Shown: positions 22,140-29,852 of the stretch, one piece after another
Layout: each line of letters begins with the position of its first letter
Numbering within the stretch: the first letter of the stretch is position 1
Assembly (NCBI RefSeq): GCF_029946185.1
Contig: NZ_JAQSEA010000076.1
Span: 26,056-60,247 of the forward strand
Source of the DNA: Prosthecobacter sp.
GTDB lineage: Bacteria; Verrucomicrobiota; Verrucomicrobiia; Verrucomicrobiales; Verrucomicrobiaceae
Direction: 5' to 3'
Length of the DNA stretch: 34,192 nt
Notes under the pieces: generated by a model
Databases searched by the model: none
The model's input: only the letters and a program-made list of their open reading frames with translations
What the model was told of the DNA's origin: nothing
Made by a program: the position numbers and the translations under genes

Positions 22140-22185
22140 ATGAGTTCATTGGGAGTCTTTGCAGGAGAAGTTCCGTTGAACTCAT
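22140..22185. repeat. Inverted repeat between lipoprotein and PLP-enzyme genes
   Basis: ATGAGTTCA (22140-22148) and TGAACTCAT (22177-22185) are perfect 9-bp complements separated by 28 bases. It lies downstream of the small lipoprotein gene and upstream of the PLP enzyme on the minus strand. It could be a terminator-like hairpin or a regulator site; there is no T-run. The rest of the 180-base spacer shows nothing I can name. Confidence 0.3.
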
Positions 22186-22207
22186 CCCGCAGCACAAAAC
22201 GGCTGCT

Positions 22208-22354
22208 CTACGTGTTCTTCGGAATCCAGTTGCCTTCGCGATAATCGAGAGGTTTCTCTTTGTCGGTATCGTGCTCCAGCTTCACGGGTTGGAAGCCGCT
22301 GCAGCCAGGCAGCATCAGCAGAAGGGCGGCAAGAAGAAACAGGGAAGGTTTCAT
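22208..22354 (-). CDS. Small lipoprotein (48 aa)
   Basis: The ATG at 22354 opens a 48-codon frame ending in TAG at 22208. Residues 1-17 form a short lipoprotein signal, MKPSLFLLAALLLMLPG, followed by Cys18, giving an LPGC lipobox. The mature part is only 31 residues, charged and hydrophilic (KLEHDTDKEK, then DYREGNWIPK). The positive N-terminus, hydrophobic core and lipobox in exact order make chance unlikely. I do not recognise a family. It is probably anchored in a membrane facing the periplasm. It lies 180 bases upstream of the PLP-enzyme gene on the same strand. Confidence 0.65.
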   Translation of the reverse strand: MKPSLFLLAALLLMLPGCSGFQPVKLEHDTDKEKPLDYREGNWIPKNT

Positions 22355-22479
22355 GCAGCGGAAGATGCGCCTTCCTTTCCAAGGAGCAAGCTAACAAATC
22401 AAAGGGATGAAATCCGTTCATGCAGCCCCCGCAGTGCGTGCTTGACCATGCCGCCACACGCCGTCAGCATCCGGGCACC

Positions 22480-23628
22480 ATGATCCGCTCCTCCCTAGCC
22501 TTTGCTTTTGCCGCGCTCACCACCACCGCCATCGCGGGGGAAAATTTCCTCGTGTACTTCGGTACGAATACAAATGCGAAGAATGGCAGTAAGGGGGTTT
22601 ACGTAGCCCGCTTCAATTCCGCTTCCGGCGAACTGACTCAGCCCAAGCTCGCCGCTGAGGCCGGCAACCCCGGATTCCTGGCGGTCCATCCGTCGAAGAA
22701 ATTTCTGTATGCCTGCGGGGATGTCACAAGCGCTGATGGCAAAAAGGCGGGGGGGATCAGTGCGTTTGGCATCGACAAAGCCACCGGCAAGCTGGCGCTG
22801 ATCAATCAGGCTGCCACAGCGGGCGCGGGGCCATGCCATGTCAGTGTGGACAAGACGGGCAAGCTGGCGACGATCGCGAATTACGGCGGCGGCAGCATCG
22901 GTTCTTTTGCGATCAAGGAGGACGGCTCGGTCTCTCCCGAAGTGAGTTTTTTCCAGCATGAGGGCTCAGGCGCTGACCCGAAACGTCAGGCAGGACCGCA
23001 CGCGCATTCGGTGAACTTCAGCCCGGACAATCGCTTTGCCTTCGCCTGTGACCTGGGTCTGGACAAGGTGCTCATCTACAAGACCGACCCCGCCACCGGC
23101 AGGCTGACGCCGAATGATCCGCCCTTTGCCAAAACACCCCCCGGCGGCGGCCCGCGCCACCTCGCGTTTCATCCCAGCGGCAAGTTTGTGTTTGTGAACA
23201 ACGAGATGGGCATGTCCGAGACCGTCTTTGCCTACGATGCGGAAAAAGGCGCGCTCACAGAGATCGAAACCGTCTCCACGTTGCCGGAAGCGGACCGTGG
23301 CAAGAAGGGCTTCAGCACGGCTGAAACGGTGGTGCATCCGAACGGGCGTGTGGTCTATGTTTCCAACCGCACGCATGACACCATCGCCGTCTTTGCCTGT
23401 GACCCTGCCACCGGAAAGCTCACGCCACTCCAGCATGTGTCGGCTGAAGGCGAGGTGCCGCGCAACATCTGCCTCGATCCCACGGGCAAGTGGCTCATCG
23501 CCGCGCATCAGAACAGTGGCACTGCAGCGCTGTTCAAGGTGGATCAGGACAGCGGCAAGCTCACCTTCACCGGCAGCAAAGTAAACGTCCCGGGCAGCAT
23601 CTGCGTCCGGTTCCTCGCGCTTGATTAA
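22480..23628 (+). CDS. Exported lactonase of the seven-bladed beta-propeller (6-phosphogluconolactonase-like) family
   Basis: The 382-residue protein has a signal peptide (residues 1-19, [19 protein letters not shown]) and then the Pgl/lactonase propeller. Repeated blade motifs are visible: [75 protein letters not shown] and [17 protein letters not shown]. In E. coli Pgl this fold hydrolyses 6-phosphogluconolactone in the cytoplasm. The signal peptide here suggests a periplasmic lactonase with a non-phosphorylated or different lactone. The neighbouring gene is transaldolase, which hints at sugar metabolism but may be incidental. An in-frame ATG at 22420 would add 20 residues and bury the signal peptide, so 22480 is preferred. 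Confidence 0.9.
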   Translation: MIRSSLAFAFAALTTTAIAGENFLVYFGTNTNAKNGSKGVYVARFNSASGELTQPKLAAEAGNPGFLAVHPSKKFLYACGDVTSADGKKAGGISAFGIDKATGKLALINQAATAGAGPCHVSVDKTGKLATIANYGGGSIGSFAIKEDGSVSPEVSFFQHEGSGADPKRQAGPHAHSVNFSPDNRFAFACDLGLDKVLIYKTDPATGRLTPNDPPFAKTPPGGGPRHLAFHPSGKFVFVNNEMGMSETVFAYDAEKGALTEIETVSTLPEADRGKKGFSTAETVVHPNGRVVYVSNRTHDTIAVFACDPATGKLTPLQHVSAEGEVPRNICLDPTGKWLIAAHQNSGTAALFKVDQDSGKLTFTGSKVNVPGSICVRFLALD

Positions 23629-23674
23629 CCCGCCACCGCCTTTACTCTTCTCTCCCCCTCAAATCCCCCAGACT

Positions 23675-24613
23675 ATGACCCAGCTCGATCAGCTCAAGCA
23701 GTACACCGTGGTGGTCGCCGACACCGGCGACTTCGAAGCCATGAAGGCCTACAAGCCTCAGGACGCCACGACCAACCCCTCTCTCATCCTCCAGGCTTCG
23801 CAGAAGGCTGAGTACAAGACGTTGTTCGACAAAGCTGTGGCTGATGGCAAATCCGGCGGCGTGAGCGCTGTGATGGACAACCTCGTGGTCGCCTTTGGCC
23901 TGGAAATTCTGAAAATCGTCCCCGGTCGTGTTTCGACAGAAGTGGATGCCCGCCTGTCCTTCGACACTCAGGCCAACATCGACAAGGCTCGCCAGTTGAT
24001 CGGCATGTATGAAAACGCCGGTATTGGTCGCGAGCGCATTCTGATCAAAATCGCCTCCACTTGGGAAGGCATCAAAGCCGCTGAAGTGCTGCAAAAGGAA
24101 GGCATCAACTGCAATCTGACGCTGCTTTTCAGCCTGGCTCAGGCCGCGGTTTGCGCCGAAGGGGGCATCAAGCTGATCTCTCCCTTCGTGGGCCGCATCC
24201 TCGACTGGCACAAGAAGAGCACGGGCACGGATTTCGCGCCGACGGAAGATCCAGGCGTACAGTCCGTCACGCAGATCTACAACTACTACAAACACTTCGG
24301 CTACTCGACCGAGATCATGGGCGCCAGCTTCCGCAACAAGGGCGAGATCACTGAACTCGCCGGCTGCGACCTGCTGACCATCAGCCCCGGCCTCCTGGGT
24401 GAACTGGCTTCGAGTGAAGAAGCTCTCGCACCGAAGCTCAATGCCGCCAACGCGAAGTCCCTCCAGATCGAAAAGATTGGCAGCGATGAAAAAGCTTTCC
24501 GCTGGTTGTTCAACGAAGACGCGATGGCGACTGAGAAAACCGCCGAAGGCATTCGTAACTTCGCGAAGGACATCGTGAAGTTGGAAATGATGGTGGCGGC
24601 GGCTTTGGGCTGA
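23675..24613 (+). CDS. tal: Transaldolase
   Basis: The 312-residue enzyme transfers a dihydroxyacetone unit between sugar phosphates in the non-oxidative pentose phosphate pathway. It matches the TalB-type (class I) family in length and motifs: [11 protein letters not shown] near the start, [13 protein letters not shown], Lys125 in [11 protein letters not shown] as the Schiff-base lysine, [11 protein letters not shown], and [11 protein letters not shown]. The start ATG at 23675 gives the usual TalB N-terminus; the in-frame upstream extension is proline-rich and atypical. The leader is pyrimidine-rich with no Shine-Dalgarno motif. It lies 46 bases downstream of the lactonase and is followed by the GTCAAG/CTTGAC array before hisF. 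Confidence 0.97.
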   Translation: MTQLDQLKQYTVVVADTGDFEAMKAYKPQDATTNPSLILQASQKAEYKTLFDKAVADGKSGGVSAVMDNLVVAFGLEILKIVPGRVSTEVDARLSFDTQANIDKARQLIGMYENAGIGRERILIKIASTWEGIKAAEVLQKEGINCNLTLLFSLAQAAVCAEGGIKLISPFVGRILDWHKKSTGTDFAPTEDPGVQSVTQIYNYYKHFGYSTEIMGASFRNKGEITELAGCDLLTISPGLLGELASSEEALAPKLNAANAKSLQIEKIGSDEKAFRWLFNEDAMATEKTAEGIRNFAKDIVKLEMMVAAALG

Positions 24614-24621
24614 GCCCACAA

Positions 24622-24716
24622 GCGTCAAGAAACGGTCAAGGCACAGTCAAAGAGGTCAAGGCGTTCGCGTCTTGACCACCTTGACCAATCCTTGACCTCT
24701 TGACCATTACTTGACT
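24622..24716. repeat. Symmetric GTCAAG / CTTGAC array forming a large inverted repeat upstream of hisF
   Basis: Left half: GTCAAG or GTCAAAG units begin at 24624, 24635, 24646 and 24655. Right half: CTTGAC(C/T) units begin at 24671, 24680, 24691, 24699 and 24710. The two halves are mirror complements around the 10-base centre GCGTTCGCGT (24661-24670). Outward spacing is 9, 11, 11 on the left and 9, 11, 8, 11 on the right. The array fills the whole tal-hisF spacer. It could fold into an imperfect hairpin of about 40 bp, or bind a protein on one face of the helix given the near-helical-turn spacing. The same units occur at 18243-18298. Confidence 0.75.
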
Positions 24717-24722
24717 GTTCCC

Positions 24723-25481
24723 ATGCTGACCAAACGCATCATCCCCTGTCTCGACGTAAAGGAAGGTCGTGTCGTCAAAGGCACGAAATTCCTGCAACTG
24801 CGTGACGCCGGCGATCCGGTGGAATGTGCCCAGGTTTATAACGCGCAGGGGGCGGATGAACTAGTTTTCCTCGACATCACGGCGAGCCATGAGGAGCGCA
24901 AAACGATGGTCGATGTGGTCGCACGCACGGCCGCAAGCTGCTTCATGCCCCTGACCGTGGGAGGTGGCATTCGGACCGTGGCCGACATGCGTGAGATGCT
25001 GCTGGCCGGTGCCGACAAGGTGGGCATCAACACAGCCGCAGTGAAGACGCCGCATGTCATTGACGAGGCCGCCAATGCTTTTGGCTGCCAGTGCTTGGTG
25101 GTGGCGATCGATGCGAAGCGCAACGAGCGCGGATCGTGGACGGTTTATACGCATGGGGGCCGAAATGCGACCGAACTGGATGCGGTGGAATGGGCCGCCG
25201 AGGTGTGCAGGCGCGGCGCGGGTGAAATTTTGCTGACGAGCATGGACTCCGATGGGACCAAGGCAGGTTATGATATCGCTCTAACCCGCGCCGTGAGTGA
25301 GGCGGTGTCCATTCCCGTCATCGCCAGCGGCGGTGCCGGCAATATCGACCACATGGTGGATGTGCTGCGCGATGGGAAGGCTGACGCCGTCCTCGCGGCA
25401 AGCATTTTTCATTTTGGTGAGTACACCGTGGGAGACGTGAAAAAGTACCTGGGGGCACATGGCCTGCCGGTAAGACTGTAG
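24723..25481 (+). CDS. hisF: Imidazole glycerol phosphate synthase cyclase subunit HisF
   Basis: The 252-residue (beta/alpha)8 barrel closes the imidazole ring from PRFAR using ammonia delivered by HisH, in histidine and purine-linked biosynthesis. Key features are [12 protein letters not shown] with catalytic Asp11, [17 protein letters not shown], Asp130 in [24 protein letters not shown] and [11 protein letters not shown]. Length is typical. I chose the ATG at 24723 because the family starts [11 protein letters not shown]; an in-frame TTG at 24711 lies inside the repeat array. No other his gene is in the window, so hisF is isolated here. The array immediately upstream may affect its expression. 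Confidence 0.97.
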   Translation: MLTKRIIPCLDVKEGRVVKGTKFLQLRDAGDPVECAQVYNAQGADELVFLDITASHEERKTMVDVVARTAASCFMPLTVGGGIRTVADMREMLLAGADKVGINTAAVKTPHVIDEAANAFGCQCLVVAIDAKRNERGSWTVYTHGGRNATELDAVEWAAEVCRRGAGEILLTSMDSDGTKAGYDIALTRAVSEAVSIPVIASGGAGNIDHMVDVLRDGKADAVLAASIFHFGEYTVGDVKKYLGAHGLPVRL

Positions 25482-25487
25482 GAAGGC

Positions 25488-25544
25488 CAGGGCTTCCCTG
25501 CTTGGATGCCCAGCGCTGGTAGGGCTGGCTGTCCTCAGCCAGCC
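25488..25544. terminator. Paired hairpins downstream of hisF (possible terminator or REP-like element)
   Basis: Just after the hisF stop, CAGGG/CCCTG (25488-25492 and 25496-25500) form a 5-bp hairpin with a 3-base loop. Further on, GGCTGGCTG (25523-25531) and CAGCCAGCC (25536-25544) form a perfect 9-bp GC-rich stem with a TCCT loop. No T-run follows, so this is not a textbook intrinsic terminator. The compact palindrome looks like a dispersed REP-type element. It lies before the end of the minus-strand cluster. Confidence 0.45.
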
Positions 25545-25593
25545 GCCGTCGAAGCCCAGGATCTTCGAGCAAGAAACAGCCCGCTAAACGGAA

Positions 25594-25695
25594 ATGAGTT
25601 TTGCGAACCGCTATAACAACGGCAGCAAGGTTCTCATGAAAGTGGACACCAACCTCGACAGCGTTTTTGAAAATGACATTCTGACGGACAAATAG
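25594..25695 (+). CDS. Orphan 33-residue ORF or gene remnant
   Basis: The ATG at 25594 opens 33 codons ending in TAG at 25693. The peptide begins MSFANRYNNGSKVLMKVDTN and ends DSVFENDILTDK. Composition is protein-like (balanced charged and hydrophobic residues) and unlike the low-complexity shadows elsewhere. No Shine-Dalgarno motif precedes it and an in-frame TAA lies three codons upstream (25585). I do not recognise a family. It may be a small protein or the tail of a deleted gene; it sits between strong hairpins and the convergent prfC end, a plausible place for debris. Confidence 0.25.
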   Translation: MSFANRYNNGSKVLMKVDTNLDSVFENDILTDK

Positions 25696-25709
25696 TCAGG
25701 TGTCACCTC

Positions 25710-27314
25710 TCACGCCTTCTCCACCTCATCCCATGGGATCTCGGAGAGTTCGGCGTTGGGGTTGCGGCGCTCGAAGTAGTTGATGGCCCATTGGTCGCTG
25801 AAGAAGACGACCCAGCGGTCGTCGCTGTCCTGGGCGGTGGTGACGCCGCTGGGGATGTCGAAGTCTTCGATGGCGCCGCCGTCTTTGGTGCGCACCCAGC
25901 GCAGGACGGTGTAGGGGGCGTTTTCGATGCGGCTCTGGGCGTTGTATTCGCTCTCCAGACGGAACTGCACGACTTCGAACTGCAGGGGGCCGACGGCACC
26001 GAGAAGGGGGACGCGTTGGCCGGCGTGGGGCTGGGTGAACTGCTGCACGACGCCTTCGCTGAGGAGCTGCTCCAGGCCGTCGCGGAAGCGCTTGTAGTGC
26101 GCGGTGCTGGGGTTGTGGATGTAGGCGAAGACTTCGGGGGCGAAGCGGGGGATTTCGTCAAACTTGAGCTTGGGATCGATGGCGAGGGTGTCGCCAATGC
26201 CGAAGCCGTGATTGCCGACGATGCCGACGACATCGCCCGCGTAGGCTTCATTCACGGTTTCGCGATCCTGGGCGAAGAGTTTTTGGGAGTTGGCGAGCCG
26301 AACGATTTTGCCGGTGCGGGTGTGGGTGACCTGCATGTCGCGCTCGAACTTGCCGCTGACGATGCGGACGAAGCTCATGCGGTCGCGGTGGCGGGGATCC
26401 ATGTTGGCCTGGATCTTGAAAACGAAGCCGGAGAAGCCTTCGTCGGTGGGCTCGATGACGCGACCATCGGCGGCCATGCGTGCTTCGGGCGGCGGGGCGA
26501 GTTCGAGGAAGCCGTCGAGGAGCATCTGCACGCCGAAGTTGTTGCTGGCGCTGCCGAAGAAGACGGGGGTGAGCTCGCCACGGTCGATCTTGGTGCGGTC
26601 GTAGGCGTGGCCTGCGCCGTCGAGCATTTCGAGCTCCATCTTGGCCTGTTCGAGAGCTTCGGGGACGGTGTGCTTGGCGACGAATTCGTCATCGAGGCCG
26701 CCGACTTTTTCGGGGGCACGGTACGCGCCGTGGACGGTGCGCTCAAAGAGATGAACGTCGTTTTTGCGGCGGTCATAGACGCCACGAAACTGCTGGCCGA
26801 GACCGAGGGGCCAGTTGATGGCGCAGGCACCGATGCCGAGGACGGTTTCGAGTTCGTCGAGAAGGGTGAGGGGCTCGCGCGCGGGGCGGTCGAGCTTGTT
26901 CATGAAGGTGAAGATGGGCACGCCACGGCGGCGGCAGACTTCAAAGAGCTTGCGGGTCTGGGCCTCGATACCTTTACCGGCATCGACGACCATGATGGCG
27001 GCATCGACGGCGGTGAGGACGCGGTAGGTGTCTTCGGAGAAGTCTTTGTGCCCGGGGGTGTCGAGGAGATTTATGACGCTGCCTTTGTAGTCGAACTGCA
27101 GGACGGTGGAGCTGACGGAAATGCCGCGCTGTTTTTCCAGCTCCATCCAGTCAGAGGTGGTGGCGCGCTGGTTCTTGCGCGCGGTGACGGAGCCTGCGAG
27201 CGCGACGGCACCGCCGTAGAGCAGGAGCTTTTCGGTGAGCGTCGTTTTACCGGCGTCGGGGTGCGAAATGATCGCGAAGGAACGACGGCGGGCGATTTGG
27301 GCTTCGTAGGGCAT
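25710..27314 (-). CDS. prfC: Peptide chain release factor 3
   Basis: The 534-residue GTPase recycles RF1/RF2 from the ribosome after peptide release. The G domain is complete: SHPDAGKTTLTEK (P-loop), QRGISVSSTV (switch I), DTPGHKDFSEDTYR (G3), and FMNKLDRPAREP (G4). RF3-specific features are the IARRRSFAIISHPD start and the LFAQDRETVNEAYAGDVVG stretch, followed by the C-terminal RF3 domain (VGPLQFEVVQFRLESEYN). Length is close to E. coli RF3. ATG at 27314 gives the canonical N-terminus; an in-frame TTG at 27338 would add eight residues. It is the last gene of a minus-strand cluster, 48 bases after truA. Confidence 0.97.
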   Translation of the reverse strand: MPYEAQIARRRSFAIISHPDAGKTTLTEKLLLYGGAVALAGSVTARKNQRATTSDWMELEKQRGISVSSTVLQFDYKGSVINLLDTPGHKDFSEDTYRVLTAVDAAIMVVDAGKGIEAQTRKLFEVCRRRGVPIFTFMNKLDRPAREPLTLLDELETVLGIGACAINWPLGLGQQFRGVYDRRKNDVHLFERTVHGAYRAPEKVGGLDDEFVAKHTVPEALEQAKMELEMLDGAGHAYDRTKIDRGELTPVFFGSASNNFGVQMLLDGFLELAPPPEARMAADGRVIEPTDEGFSGFVFKIQANMDPRHRDRMSFVRIVSGKFERDMQVTHTRTGKIVRLANSQKLFAQDRETVNEAYAGDVVGIVGNHGFGIGDTLAIDPKLKFDEIPRFAPEVFAYIHNPSTAHYKRFRDGLEQLLSEGVVQQFTQPHAGQRVPLLGAVGPLQFEVVQFRLESEYNAQSRIENAPYTVLRWVRTKDGGAIEDFDIPSGVTTAQDSDDRWVVFFSDQWAINYFERRNPNAELSEIPWDEVEKA

Positions 27315-27362
27315 GGAGGGGCGGTCTTCATGCCCCAAGGGTCGGTGGTACGCAAGCGGCGG

Positions 27363-28196
27363 TCACGCGACCGGGTAGTCAACGCTGACAAGATACAACC
27401 CACACGCCGGGGCGGTTTGGTTGCTTTGCGGGCCGGTGGGATCGGTGAGGAGGCGGGCGAACCATTCCTTGGGTTCGCGGCCCCGGGCGACGTGCATGAG
27501 GCTGCCGACGATGAGGCGGACCATTTTGTAGAGGAAGCCGTCGCCGGAGAATTCGAGTTCGATCACATCGCCCACTTCGCGCAGTTCGGCGCGATGGATG
27601 CTGCGGGTGGTTTTATCAATGCGGAGACGGCGCTCGGTTTCGGGCATGTCGCCGCGATTGGCTGAGAGGCGGACGAAGTTGTGGGTGCCGACGAGTTGTT
27701 CGCAGCACCAGCGCACGGCATCGAGATCGAGAGGGCCATAGATGTGCCAGGCGCGGTCGGCTTCAAAGGGGGAGAGCATGCGCGGGCACCAGATGCGGTA
27801 GCGGTAGGTTTTGCCGAGGGCGTCAAAGCGTGCGTGGAAGTTTGGGGAGCACTCCTCGACCTGCAAAATGCGGATGGTGAGGGGGAGGCAGGCGTTGAGG
27901 GCATGGGCCCAGGATTCGCAGCTCATGCGCAGGGTTTCTGGCACATCGCAGTGGGCGGTTTGTGCTAGGGCGTGCACTCCCGCGTCGGTGCGGCCGCTGC
28001 CATGCACGCGGACGTCGATGCGAGTAGCTCTGCGGAAGGCAGCGTGGAGTTCGTCGGTGACGGTGCGGCCGCCTTCGAGGCTCTGCCAGCCGCGCCATGG
28101 GGTGCCGCAGTAGGCGATGGTGAGGCGCAGGCGTTTGAATCCCGGCTCGGGGCCGTTATTCTTGCCGGCCTTACTTTCGACGTCGCTTCGGCTCAT
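27363..28196 (-). CDS. truA: tRNA pseudouridine(38-40) synthase TruA
   Basis: The 277-residue enzyme isomerises uridines 38-40 in the anticodon arm of tRNAs. The catalytic aspartate is Asp71 in GSGRTDAGVHA. Other TruA features are LRLTIAYCGTPWRGWQ, FHARFDALGKTYRYRI, GTHNF and GDGFLYKMVRLIVGSL. About 20 extra charged residues precede the usual start, and these are encoded where the gene overlaps the end of ruvX by 26 bases. The only ATG that fits is at 28196. The overlap implies translational coupling to ruvX. Confidence 0.96.
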   Translation of the reverse strand: MSRSDVESKAGKNNGPEPGFKRLRLTIAYCGTPWRGWQSLEGGRTVTDELHAAFRRATRIDVRVHGSGRTDAGVHALAQTAHCDVPETLRMSCESWAHALNACLPLTIRILQVEECSPNFHARFDALGKTYRYRIWCPRMLSPFEADRAWHIYGPLDLDAVRWCCEQLVGTHNFVRLSANRGDMPETERRLRIDKTTRSIHRAELREVGDVIELEFSGDGFLYKMVRLIVGSLMHVARGREPKEWFARLLTDPTGPQSNQTAPACGLYLVSVDYPVA

Positions 28197-28662
28197 CGGT
28201 CCATTGAAGTTCGTAGGAGGCGTCGGGCAGGAGGAAGCCCTCGGGGCCGCGCTGCTGGTTCAAATACTCCTGGAGGATGACGACGGCGGCGAGCTGATCG
28301 ACGATCTCGTTGCGCTCCTTTTTGCCGGTGATGCCAGCGCGTGACATGGAGGCTTCGGCTTCGACGGAGGAGAGGCGTTCATCGACGAACTCGATGGGAA
28401 CCGAGTGCTGCAGTTCCTTGCCGAGGCTGAGGGCAAATTTTTCGACACGCTCGGCGGCGCTGCCTTTCTCCCCGCTCATGCGGTAAGGCATGCCGATGAC
28501 GATTTTGGCGATGCGCTTTTCCTGCACGATGCGGGCGAGGGCGCGCTCGGGCTCCTGCGTGGCATCGATCGTTTTGAAGGGGCTGGCGACGATCTCGGTC
28601 TCGTCACTGAGGGCGAGACCGATACGCACGGTGCCGTGATCAATGGCGAGAATGCGCGGCAT
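28171..28662 (-). CDS. ruvX: Putative pre-16S rRNA nuclease / Holliday junction resolvase YqgF (RuvX)
   Basis: The 163-residue RNase H-fold protein carries the YqgF motifs: ILAIDHGTVRIGLALSD with Asp8, IVIGMPYRMSGEKG, VDERLSSVEAE with the catalytic glutamate, and VDQLAAVVILQEYL. E. coli YqgF trims the 5' end of 16S rRNA, and the family was first proposed as a Holliday junction resolvase. A basic tail (EPKRRRK) extends beyond the usual end and overlaps truA. It starts 11 bases after manC. The leader GAGGGACTTTTTT has a weak purine-rich site. Confidence 0.95.
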   Translation of the reverse strand: MPRILAIDHGTVRIGLALSDETEIVASPFKTIDATQEPERALARIVQEKRIAKIVIGMPYRMSGEKGSAAERVEKFALSLGKELQHSVPIEFVDERLSSVEAEASMSRAGITGKKERNEIVDQLAAVVILQEYLNQQRGPEGFLLPDASYELQWTDEPKRRRK

Positions 28663-28673
28663 AAAAAAGTCCC

Positions 28674-29756
28674 TCAGCGCAGTTCCACAGGCAGACCATC
28701 CACGATCTTTTTGATGCTCTCGGCCTTGCTGCGGCTGGCGACGAGGAGCCCGTCTTTGGAAGCAACGACGATGAGATCCTGCACACCGATGAGGGCCACA
28801 TGCTGACCGGTCTGGGTGAAGACGATGTTGTTGGTGGCCTCCTGCTGGGAGAGGGCGCAGTTGTGCTGATTGCCGCTGTTATCGGAGGTGAGGTAGCGGC
28901 CGACGCTGGTCCAGTTGCCGACGTCATCCCAGTCAAAAGTGGACTCAATGTTGAGCACGCGGGAGGCGCGCTCCATGAGGGCGTAGTCGATGGAGAGCTT
29001 GGGCAGCTTGCCGAACTGTTTATCAACGGTGGCGCTGAAGTCCTTCGAGCCGCGCAGTTCAGAGATGAAATCGGCCAGCACAGGGCAGTGGCGGCTGAGT
29101 TCGCTGAAAATGGCGGGGATGGTCCAGATGAACATGCCGGCGTTCCAGAGGAAATTGCCCTGGCTGATGAAGTGCTCGGCGAGGTCGGGATTGGGCTTCT
29201 CACGGAAACGGGCGACCTCCCAGACGGGGAGGTCATCAAGACCGCCGATGCTGGCGCGGCGGCCGCGCTCGACATAACCATAGCTGGGGCACGGCCAGGT
29301 GGGGGTGATGCCCACGGTGACGAGGCTGCCGCTGTTTTCGGCAGCCAGCGCGGCATTGGAAAGCACCCGCTGAAACTCGGCGTGGTTTTTGATCAAGTGA
29401 TCGGCAGGCAGCACGATCATGGTGGCGGTAGGTTCACGGGAAACCACCCAGCCGACGGCGAGGGCGATGGCGGGAGCGGTGTCGCGCTTCTCGGGTTCGG
29501 CAACGATGTTTTCTGCCGGCAGATCTTTGATCAGTGCACGGACGGAAGCTTCCTGCTGCTTGTTGGTCAGGATCAGGATGTTTTCCTTGGGCACGAAGCC
29601 GTCAAGACGCTCGATGGTGAGTTCGAGCAGTGTTTTTTCACCGAAGAGCTTCAGCAACTGCTTGGGCTGGGCGTCGCGGCTGATGGGCCAAAAGCGTTGG
29701 CCGCTGCCGCCAGCGAGGATGAGGGCATAACGTTTTTTGGATGCAGCTTGGGACAT
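28674..29756 (-). CDS. manC: Mannose-1-phosphate guanylyltransferase
   Basis: The 360-residue nucleotidyltransferase makes GDP-mannose from mannose-1-phosphate and GTP for surface glycans. The signature LAGGSGQRFWPISRDAQPKQ (nucleotide binding, near residue 14) is followed by EPEKRDTAPAIA, VLPADHLI, FREKPN, NAGMFIW, DYALMERA and FDWDDVGNW. It has no C-terminal cupin (isomerase) domain, so it is the monofunctional form. It is the first gene of a minus-strand cluster and sits 96 bases from a divergent small membrane-protein gene. That spacer should carry its promoter; I could not identify one. Confidence 0.95.
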   Translation of the reverse strand: MSQAASKKRYALILAGGSGQRFWPISRDAQPKQLLKLFGEKTLLELTIERLDGFVPKENILILTNKQQEASVRALIKDLPAENIVAEPEKRDTAPAIALAVGWVVSREPTATMIVLPADHLIKNHAEFQRVLSNAALAAENSGSLVTVGITPTWPCPSYGYVERGRRASIGGLDDLPVWEVARFREKPNPDLAEHFISQGNFLWNAGMFIWTIPAIFSELSRHCPVLADFISELRGSKDFSATVDKQFGKLPKLSIDYALMERASRVLNIESTFDWDDVGNWTSVGRYLTSDNSGNQHNCALSQQEATNNIVFTQTGQHVALIGVQDLIVVASKDGLLVASRSKAESIKKIVDGLPVELR

Positions 29757-29852
29757 GGGCAGTGGTGTTTGGGACAGCTGCTCTCTTAGCCGGAAAGCCG
29801 GATGCGGGCAAATTCCACTTTGGTGATTCTCGCAGAGAGGTTATGATGTACC

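Noticed and set aside
22420-22479. Upstream ATG start of the lactonase
   Set aside because: It would bury the signal peptide behind 20 non-signal residues; the ATG at 22480 starts a proper signal.
23642-24628. 328-codon minus-strand frame opposite transaldolase
   Set aside because: Transaldolase is unambiguous on the plus strand; the antisense frame is a compositional shadow.
24622-24716. CRISPR array
   Set aside because: The units are only 6-7 bases with 2-5 base gaps and appear in both orientations; CRISPR repeats and spacers are much longer and in one orientation.
24711-24722. TTG start for hisF
   Set aside because: It would place four extra residues inside the repeat array; the ATG at 24723 gives the canonical HisF N-terminus.
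25791-27665. 624-codon plus-strand frame opposite prfC and truA
   Set aside because: It is a shadow with Gly/Val/Glu/Asp-rich low complexity; the opposite strand encodes two clearly recognisable proteins.
28800-29789. 329-codon plus-strand frame opposite manC
   Set aside because: manC is unambiguous on the minus strand; the antisense frame has no recognisable motif.
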